Assembly: GCA_036874045.1 (NCBI GenBank)
Contig: CM072338.1
Span: 13,910,501-13,974,500 of the forward strand
Direction of reading: 5' to 3'
Length of the DNA stretch: 64,000 nucleotides
DNA from: Cymodocea nodosa
Taxonomy: Eukaryota; Streptophyta; Magnoliopsida; Alismatales; Cymodoceaceae
A program made the position numbers and the translations under genes. This document shows, in pieces, positions 56,931-64,000 of the stretch (positions are counted from its first letter, which is position 1; every line of letters begins with the position of its first letter). Under the pieces are notes generated by a model, which was given only the letters and a program-made list of their open reading frames with translations, did no database searches and had not been told where the DNA came from.

Positions 56931-58411
56931 GGCTCCAATCAGGTGCTTGTATTATAGGAGTTGAAATTAAGCTAGTTTTAAGCTTCAAAAATGCTTCTTT
57001 GCAATTTTAATCAAACTTAAGTGGGACATCTTTTAATAGATTAGTTAAAGGTCTAGCTATTTTGCTAAAATATTTAATAAATCTTTTGTAAAATCTAGCA
57101 TGTCTTAGAAATGATCTAATATCTTTTACTAATTTAGGTTCTAGTAGATTAGAAATTACTTCTATTTTAGCTTTATCTACTTCCAACCCTTTCTTTGAAA
57201 CAACATGCCCCAAGACTATTCCTTGTTTAACCATGAAGTGACATTTTTCCCAATTTAGAACCAGACTTTTTTCCACATAGCATTTTAATACTTGGTCTAA
57301 ATTGTTTAAACACACTTCATATGAAGTTCCATAAATAGTAAAATCATCCATAAATATTTCTAAAAAATCTTCAATCATTCTAGTGAATATGCCCTACTTA
57401 CACCTTTGAAAGGTGGCTGGTGCATTGCATAGTCTGAATGGCATTCTCTTAAAAACATAAGTTCCATTAGGACAGGTGAAAGTTGTTTTCTCTTGATCCT
57501 CTAATGCTACAAGAACTTGGTTATATCTTGAATACCCGTCTAGGAAACAAAAATATTCTTGCCCTGCCAATTTCACTAGTATTTGATCTATAAAACGTAA
57601 GGGAAAATGATCTTTCCTAGTCACTGCATTCAGCTTTCTATAGTCTATACACACTCTCCAGCCTGATTGAATTCTAGTAGGTATCAAGTTTTGACTTTCA
57701 TTCCTAATAACTATTAATCCTAATTTCTTGGGAACTACATGGATTGGACTAACCCATGAGCTATTAGAAATCGAATAAATTTTTTCATTATCTAACCATT
57801 TCACTATTTCCTTCCTGACTACTTCTTTAAGGTTTGGATTTAATCTCCTCTCAGGAATTCTAATAGGTTTAGCATTCTCTTCTAAATATATGTGGTCACA
57901 GCTTAAAGTTGCATTTAAGCCTTTTATATCATTCATAGTCTATCCTATTGCTTCTTTATAAGTTTTTACTACATCTTTTAGTTTAGCAATTTGATACTCT
58001 TTTAAATCTGAAGCAATAATGATTGGACATGTTCATTTTTCTTCCAGAAATATATAGGTTAATTCAATAGGTAAAGGTTTTAATTCTAAATGTTGCCCAT
58101 CAGAAGCTAGAGCTCCTAATTAAACATCATCATTTTCTAAATTAATTTCTTCCTGATCTCCTTCTATATTTATGCTTTCACTTTCTTCTAAAGTTTTAAA
58201 ATTGAGTTGCTTATTTAATTCTTCTTAAATCACATCATCTAGCATATCTTCTTCATCCTCTAAAAAGTCTATAGTATGTAAGGACATTTCTAACCCCTCA
58301 AACTTTTCTAGTTTGAAAATGTTTAATTTAGTATCCTCATTACCATATGCTAACTTCATTACTCCAATTTTACAATTTATAACAACCTCTGATGTTGCTA
58401 AAAATGGTCTT
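56931..58411 (-). pseudogene. Athila-type Ty3/gypsy pol fragment: protease C-terminus and reverse transcriptase
   Basis: Starts in the protease with RPFLATSEVVIN (58411). A linker region with KPLPIELTYIFLEE and IIASDLKEYQIAKLKDVV follows (stops near 58228 and 58045). The reverse transcriptase reads VRKEIVKWLDNEKIYSISNSSWVSPIHVVPKK, PTRIQSGWRVCIDYRKLNAVTRKDHFPLRFIDQ, CFLDGYSRYNQVLVA, FRLCNAPATFQRC, then after a frameshift (about 57380-57394) FMDDFTIYG (catalytic DD), NWEKCHFMVKQGIVLGHVVSKKGLEVDKAK and PIIQAPDWSL, where LTR D interrupts at 56930. The SGWR.CIDYRKLN block points to Athila/Calypso. A plus-strand S element cuts its upstream end. Confidence 0.92.
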
Positions 58412-59618
58412 TGTTAGGAATTTTGTTTTGATGATGTATACTTTATTAAAGTTTTTAAATAAGTCTAAATAATATTCTCTAAGTATAACTATCACGTGAA
58501 TTAAATGTTAACAGATTATCAGAAAATTTCATTTTTATTTCGAATAGTTAGATTTTCGATAGTTAAACTTTCGGATAGTTAACGTTTTATTTTTGTCGAA
58601 TAGTTATGTTAAAAACTCGTAAAGTTAAGTTATCTACACATGTGTTTTTAATGTTTTAAGTTGTCATGTGTTTTCCATGTGCATTTGGTAACGAAAATCG
58701 AATAGTTAGATAACTATTCGAGTTTTTATACGCATGGATAGATAAGTCTTCGAGTTTTATAAACTAACTAACGAACAGATAAGTTTCCTATGTTTAGTTA
58801 CGTGTTTTGCAAGTAAAAAAACTCGAAGAGTTATAGATAAGTATTCAAGTTTTTATAGGACTTAAACGATAAGTGTTCGACTCAATCGAAGAGTTAAAAT
58901 ATATTCTACAAGACTCCAAGAAGATAAAGTTTCAATGAATCTACGAGTGGAGATCGTGGAAATTCAAAATGATAGTGGAGAAAGTGGAAATTCAAATAGA
59001 AAGTAATTTGGATTAAAGAAAAAATTAGTACGTGGATTATGGATTATGGATTATGGATCAATGGATGAACATCCTGAACGTGAAAGACAACAAAGTTTGA
59101 CTACTAATAGAGAGTACGAGCTACATTACAAACAGAGGATCCCAATCTCAAAAATCAAGTCTGAATATTTAATCTAGATCCCTAACTAAAAAGTTAAGTT
59201 TGAATATTCATGTCTAGAAAAATTCTTCAACATCAGAAGAAGTTCGAAATTCCAAGCAATTTCAGAAAAGGAGTTGTAAACGCAAGAAGTCTAGCAATTT
59301 GACAACTAGAGAAGAAGAGATACAAAAACTGAGCAAAAAGATGGAAAGGAGCTACGTGCATAAAGATCTGGTTTTATACAATTCAAAATTAGTTTTGAAT
59401 AAGAACTTCATTTTTCTATTTGAATTATATATCAAACTTTACTATATCAAAACAGTCAAGAAGGGAATTCAACTGAAAAGATATTGTAAATTCTGTCTTT
59501 AAAGTTTATAAAGAATAGAATTTCATTTACGAGTGTTTTGTGCTCTTGTTTTATCTGTTGGTAATTTAATTACTAAAGACACAATTCACCCCCTCTCTTG
59601 TGATACAACGATCCTACA
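58412..59618 (+). repeat. 5' LTR of copia S4, complete (1207 bp)
   Basis: TGTTAGGAATTTTG at 58412 and GATCCTACA ending at 59618, then the primer-binding site at 59619 (actagtatcagagc against TGGTATCAGAGC). It contains arrays of gatagttaactttcg-type words near 58535-58600 and aactattcgag near 58705-58730. A splice of gypsy protease (minus strand) to the TG start marks the insertion. Confidence 0.92.
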
Positions 59619-59632
59619 ACTAGTATCAGAGC
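59619..59632 (+). other. Primer-binding site of copia S4
   Basis: Directly after the LTR, actagtatcagagc resembles the tRNA-iMet 3' complement TGGTATCAGAGC; the first bases differ. Confidence 0.75.
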
Positions 59633-59753
59633 ATTTATTATTGTCAACTTGCCTACACTCTACTACATCTAGTATTAAAGCATCTAAAAAGCTTTCATTT
59701 CTCTATATAGGAATCAGTTTTTCCTGTCATTTACTTAAGATCATCTGTTTAAA

Positions 59754-60592
59754 ATGGATAATACTGAAATCTTAGTTATGACTGAAGGACAGACCACTAA
59801 TCATCCTCCTATGTTTGAATGTAGTAATTATGGCTACTAGAAATATAGGATGAAAGTATTCTTTTAGTCAATTGATTTCAAACTATGGCATATAATTAGC
59901 AATCCTATAGTGTTAGTTACGACTCCATATGATACTTGGACTTTTGATGAAAAGGAGCGAATGACACTGAATGCTAAAGGTTTAAACATCTTGTTTTGTG
60001 CTTTATCTCATGATCAATTTAACAAAGTTTCTACATATCAAACTGCATATGAGATATGACATGCATTAGAAGTTGCCAACGAAGGTACTAACCAGGTCAA
60101 GGAATCCAAGATTAATATGTTAGTACATAAATATGAGTTTTTTAAAATGCACGAAAATGAATGTATCTCTGATATGTTTTCTCATTTTCTTAAGATTGTA
60201 AATTCATTAAAATGTTTAGGTAAGAAATTCAAGGAAAAAGACTTGGTAAGAAAGATCCTTAGATCTTTAACTAAAATTTTGGCTCAAAAGACAACATCTA
60301 TTGAAGAGTCCAAATATTTAAATACATATACTCTTGATGATCTCATAGGAAATCTGACAGCCTATGAAATACAATATTTAGATCCAAAAAGGAAAAATCC
60401 TAGAAGGGATCTAGCTTTTGAGGCTGATAAAGTCTCAGAAGTCACTAGTGATTCTGACGATGATTTACTGTTGTTGACCAGAAAATTTAGAAATCTGTTG
60501 AAGAAACACAAGAACTTTAAGTCAGCAAAGACATCTGGAGATATAGAGAAGAAGTTATTCATGAAAGACAAAATAATATGCTATAAGTGCAG
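59754..60592 (+). pseudogene. Gag N-terminal two thirds of copia S4
   Basis: ATG at 59754 (MDNTEILVMTEG). Stops at 59838-59840 (GY*KY), about 59863 and 60057 break the first third. The frame 60117-60592 then carries MLVHKYEFFKMHENECISDMFSHFLKIVNSLKCLGKKFKEKDLVRKILRSLTKI, DLIGNLTAYEIQYLDPKRKNPRRDLAFEADKVSE and LLLLTRKFRNLLKK. The coding ends in the CCHC knuckle after CYKC (60590), where L-like LTR sequence takes over. The next S4 sequence found is 2.6 kb further along the polyprotein, at 62806. Confidence 0.9.
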
Positions 60593-62805
60593 TTATGTTC
60601 AGAAAGTTTCCTGAAGTTAACAACTAGTCGTTTCGTTACATTAATTTCTCATTTAGCTAAACGTTAAGTTAACGTGTGTTTTTATTGAAAAGCATGATAT
60701 GTTTTAAAGTTATATCTTATGTATCATGAAAAGTGCACGTTTTGATAACTCGTTAAGTTAGTGAGTAAAAGAAGAGACGAACTCGTTAAGTTAACATAAC
60801 TAAACGCGTTGAGTTGCTATATTGAACATTAAGGCAACGCATTAGGTTAGCGTTATAAACTTAAGTTGTTATTTTTGCACGTGGTAAAATTCTTATTATA
60901 AAAACATTTGTTTATTACAGAATCAGTCAGTTATCTATAACTATCCGAAATTGCAGTTGGGCATCGAACAGTTATATGTATAACTCTCCGAAATCTCTTT
61001 TTATTTATAAAATAGCTGAGGACACATGTCATGTTCTAGTAAAGTGACTTAAGTGGATTTTCGGTGAGTTAGCTGTAACAATTCGAAATGCATCTGAGCA
61101 TCGGATAGTTAGACTTATAACTCTCCGAAATGTTATTTTATGATTAAAAAGCTATTGACACGTGTCTAGATCTGGTAAATTTACTTAAGTTATATATCGT
61201 TGAGTTATTTGTAACTATCCGAAATGCATTTGAGCATCGGATAGTTAAGTTTATAAGTATCTGAAATGCACCTAAGCATCGGATAGTTAAATTTATGCAC
61301 GTGTTGAATTTAAATGTTTTAGTATATCACGTGAGATGCACATGTTTAACTCGTTAAGTTAGCATAACTGTACGCGTTGAGTTACATGAAAACACACTAA
61401 GGCAACACATTATGTTAGCAGCTTATTTCTTTATATTTTCTAATATGCCACTATAGCGGTTGTAGAAACAGGACAGTTGGAAGGAAAACCATGATCGTAT
61501 GTATCACGCAAGAATTCAATCTTCGAAGGGAAAAGAAATCATCGTCATTGATATGAATGAAGGAAATCCAACCGACCATTCAAGTAGAAGTAGTTACTAC
61601 TGAAGAAATATAAAAGAAAAGAAGAAAAAGAAGTAAGAGTGCGTGTGTGATCGATGGACAGCCAGTGCATACAGAGGAGGAGCACCGAGCTTTCTGTAAA
61701 TAGTATCGGCGAGTCTCCGAAGTATCACACCAACCATCGTTACCACTACCACAATCACCAACCATTAGAGGTCTGTGAGAATACTTTCTTGATGTCGGGT
61801 CGATTCCGAGCCAAACACAGTGCTTGACAACCACTGTGAGGAGTGATCGCGTCGCGGGAAAAGAAGCCATTTTCACCAAGCGCCAACTCATATTTCAGGA
61901 GATCGTAAAGCTTTTAGCATTGGCTTCGGGTTGATGCCTGTATGCTGAAGAGAAGATTATCTTGCAATTCTGGACTCGCGATTCTATAGGGAGAGGAGAC
62001 AGAATTGTAAGTGGTTTAATTTTCAGTGGTGTAATCGCGTTTCAAGTAGTGTCGAAAGTATTTACTATCAAGTGAGATTACTTTACATTTCACCTTTCGC
62101 CCATTTCCATGTTCATATTAAAACAAAAATACCGAAAACAATTTATCTATGTTTCTATGTTGTATTTGAGTGTTGTATCGTGATTAATGTTATCTTTATC
62201 AGTGTTGTGATTGTTTTATGTTTGTTTTAGTTTTACAATTTACTGAAATTGGTTCGTTCAAAAGACTTAAAGATTTTAATGGTTACTGTTTGAATTATCT
62301 GAATATTAGTATTGCTTAATGATAAATCCAATGTTAACTAACATTAAAAAGCTTAATTGATGTTATTTACAATCTATGGAATCGCCCAATAGTTGGCTGA
62401 ATTCCTCTGTAAATAGCAGTATTAAAAAGAAAAGACAGGCTCGTGGAGTTAACTTAAGTCCACGAGGTTAGTCCGTTGAGTTAGCCATAACTCAATGAAC
62501 TTTGTCCGTTAAGTTAACTGTAATTCAACGGAGAGCTCATTGAATATATAAATTTGATTGTTAACAAACGAACAGTTCTCAAGTTCTTCAACAATTCCCT
62601 ATGGGATCGACTTGTACTTGCACACTGATACAATAGACATTGTGCACTTGCAGTTAAAGTACAAATTGGACTTAATATCTAAATTGTATTAAAGGTTGTT
62701 TGTTTACTTCTAAAAGAAAGAATAGGCATAAAGATAAATTAACTAAGTAAAAACAGAAGTAACAAATCCAAGTTTTTCTAATGTCGTGCTGGGAAAACAC
62801 AAACA
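60591..62805 (+). repeat. L-family LTR copy E, chimeric 5' part
   Basis: From about 60925 to 62805 it follows copy A closely (TATA at 61609-61616, antisense frame, 3' end with aaattggacttaatatctaaattg and terminal aaaca). The first 330 bp (60591-60920) do not match the A start; instead 60765-60925 matches the LTR of copia E (about 33850-34010) in reverse. No TGTTTAGAATG start exists. S4 polyprotein DNA for protease, integrase and part of Gag is missing across this block, so the block marks a deletion or rearrangement, not a clean insertion. Confidence 0.8.
61580..61891 (-). other. Conserved antisense reading frame in L-LTR E (103 codons)
   Basis: Homologous to the frame at 2237-2602: MSWRLVKMASFPATRSLLTVVVKHCVWLGIDPTSRKYSHRPLMVGDC and so on, diverging only by substitutions until the Leu/Phe-rich C-terminus (LLFLLFFYISSVV), which could be a membrane segment if it were translated. 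No known family. See the matching copies in A and B. Confidence 0.3.
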
Positions 62806-63152
62806 TAGAACAACATAGAAATTGGCGTTATGCTTCATCACATCCTATTGATCAGATAATAAGTGATCCTAATCAAGGAGTTAGGACTAGGTCATTAGTA
62901 GTCAACATTTGTCGTACTTATTCATTTGTTTCTTTACTAGAACTTAAGAAAATTGAAGATGCCTTAGAAGATGAATTTTGGTATTTAGTTATGCAAGATG
63001 AGCTAAATCAATTTATAAGAAATGAGGTATGGGATCTAGTTCCACCACTTGAAAATTAGTCCATAATAGGAACAAGAAGGGTATTTAGAAACAAAGTAGA
63101 TCAGGATGGACATATAGTTAAAAATAAAGCTAGATTAGTTGCTCAATGTTAC
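62806..63152 (+). pseudogene. Hinge and reverse transcriptase start of copia S4
   Basis: Continues the S4 polyprotein: EQHRNWRYASSHPIDQIISDPNQGVRTRSLV, IEDALEDEFWYLVMQDELNQFIRNEVWDLVPP (stop TAG at 63057-63059), then [22 protein letters not shown], matching S2 in reverse at about 23950-23680. It ends within the ARLVAQGY segment at 63152, where L-LTR F begins. This proves S4 was cut twice by L-related DNA. Confidence 0.9.
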
Positions 63153-64000
63153 TATTTAGAATGAAAAAGTACATATTATTAACGGTTAAATGATGGTTAA
63201 TTGCATAATATTTAGCTTATCATATGAGAATTAAGCCATTATGTTATAATTGCACTATTATATGCTTTAATTGAAGAATCTGCTTAATTTTGGGGAATTA
63301 ATGTTAATTTCGTACATTTATGAACTGTCGGTAAGTTGCAGGTTGTGAAATTCTTAAGTATCTGAATTTTCTTATATTTCGGATAGTTATGTTTAAATTG
63401 CTGAACATTTATGTTTAGAGAGAATATTTTATTATTTCCAAATGTACACGTGTCGAAACAAGAATGAATGTCTTAAGTGAATTTTCGGTGAGTTAGCTGT
63501 AACTATCCAAAAATGCATCTGACCATCGGATAGTTATACCTGTAACTCTCTGAAATGTTATTTTATGTTTAAACTGCTGCTGACACGTGTCGAGAACTGG
63601 TAGATTTACTAAAGTTATAACTCGTTAAGTTAGCATAACTGTACGTGTTGAGTTACATGAATATACACTAAGGTAACGTGTTATCTTAGTGGCTTATTTC
63701 TTTATTGCATGTATTTTATGCACGTGTTGAATTTAAATGCTTTAGAATATCACGTGAGAAGCACATGTTTAACTAGTTAAGTTAGTATAACTGCACGCAT
63801 TGAGTTACATGAATATACACTAAGGTAACGCGTTAGGTTAACAGCTTATTTCTTTATTGCATGTATTTTATAGTTATTTTCTAAAATGCCACTGTAGCGG
63901 TTGCAGGAACAGATAGTTGGAAGGAAAAGCACGTTTGCACGTATCACATAGGAATTCAATTGCACATGGAGAAGGAAGCATCGCCGTTGTTCTGAAGCAA
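63153..64000 (+). repeat. L-family LTR copy F, 5' part (runs off the window)
   Basis: Starts TATTTAGAATGAAAAAG (TG to TA change at the first pair) exactly where S4 reverse-transcriptase coding stops. It follows copy A/C for the first several hundred bases (acggttaaatgatggttaattgcataat..., tgaactgtcggtaagttgcaggttg). From 63600 it has a duplicated block (see next entry). The end lies beyond 64000. Confidence 0.88.
63618..63880 (+). repeat. 152-bp tandem duplication inside L-LTR F
   Basis: The word taact(c/a)gttaagttag(c/t)ataactg begins at 63618 and at 63770. Each is followed by c(g/a)..ttgagttacatgaatatacactaaggtaacg.gtta and by gcttatttctttattgcatgtatttta. Other L copies (C, D, E) show the block once. 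Between the two units lies gcacgtgttgaatttaaatgcttt, the normal continuation, so the duplication is a unit of the LTR itself. Confidence 0.85.

Overview
The window looks like AT-rich intergenic or heterochromatic DNA from a flowering plant, probably a eudicot. It is dominated by decayed LTR retrotransposons with plant-type domains: Ty1/copia of Sirevirus and Tork type, and Ty3/gypsy of Athila type. They use initiator-tRNA-Met primer sites and insert into one another. I see no intact cellular gene, tRNA, rRNA or CRISPR array. Family names used below: 'L' is a long (about 2.2 kb) LTR, TGTTTAGAATG...TCTAAACA, present in at least six copies on both strands; 'S' is a Sirevirus-like copia with about 1.2 kb LTRs, TGTTAGG...CCTACA.

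Layout. 1-13.5 kb is a Russian-doll nest: L-LTR A (1-3531, with its upstream 3' UTR) sits in a Tork copia (3532-5611), next to an S-LTR (5612-6832), next to L-LTR B (6833-8311), inside a Sirevirus-like copia (8312-10702), inside a minus-strand copia (10703-13456). 13.5-22.8 kb is quieter: an approximately 435-bp tandem duplication, an internally deleted copia with its own LTRs (17.25-19.54 kb) and a GC-rich island (21.5-22.0 kb). 22.8-36.4 kb is an AT-rich tandem array split by two minus-strand Sirevirus-like elements, S2 (23.1-28.3 kb) and E (28.3-34.5 kb). 36.4-40.7 kb has a GC-rich 110-bp minisatellite, a decayed Myb/SANT-like ORF and a perfect palindrome. 40.7-42.7 kb is a second Tork copia, cut by L-LTR C.

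42.7-56.9 kb, minus strand, is the most interesting structure. Two L-LTRs in the same orientation (D upstream, C downstream) flank an Athila-type gag, a plausible intron, an F-box protein gene of about 379 codons and a long 3' UTR ending in a polypurine tract, with no pol gene. The F-box frame has three stops but no frameshift, and is split by a nested S copia (46850-52981). LTR D itself lies in an Athila pol (56.9-58.4 kb), whose protease end is cut by a plus-strand S copia (58.4-63.15 kb). That element is further broken by L-LTRs E and F.

The predicted proteins (gag, aspartic protease, integrase, reverse transcriptase/RNase H) belong to retrotransposition, but none of the copies seen is intact. 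Two themes are unexplained: the F-box gene carried in the env position of a pol-less LTR element, and LTRs of unrelated families sharing the same arrays of short dyad motifs (AACTATCCGA / TCGGATAGTT and AACTCAACGAG).
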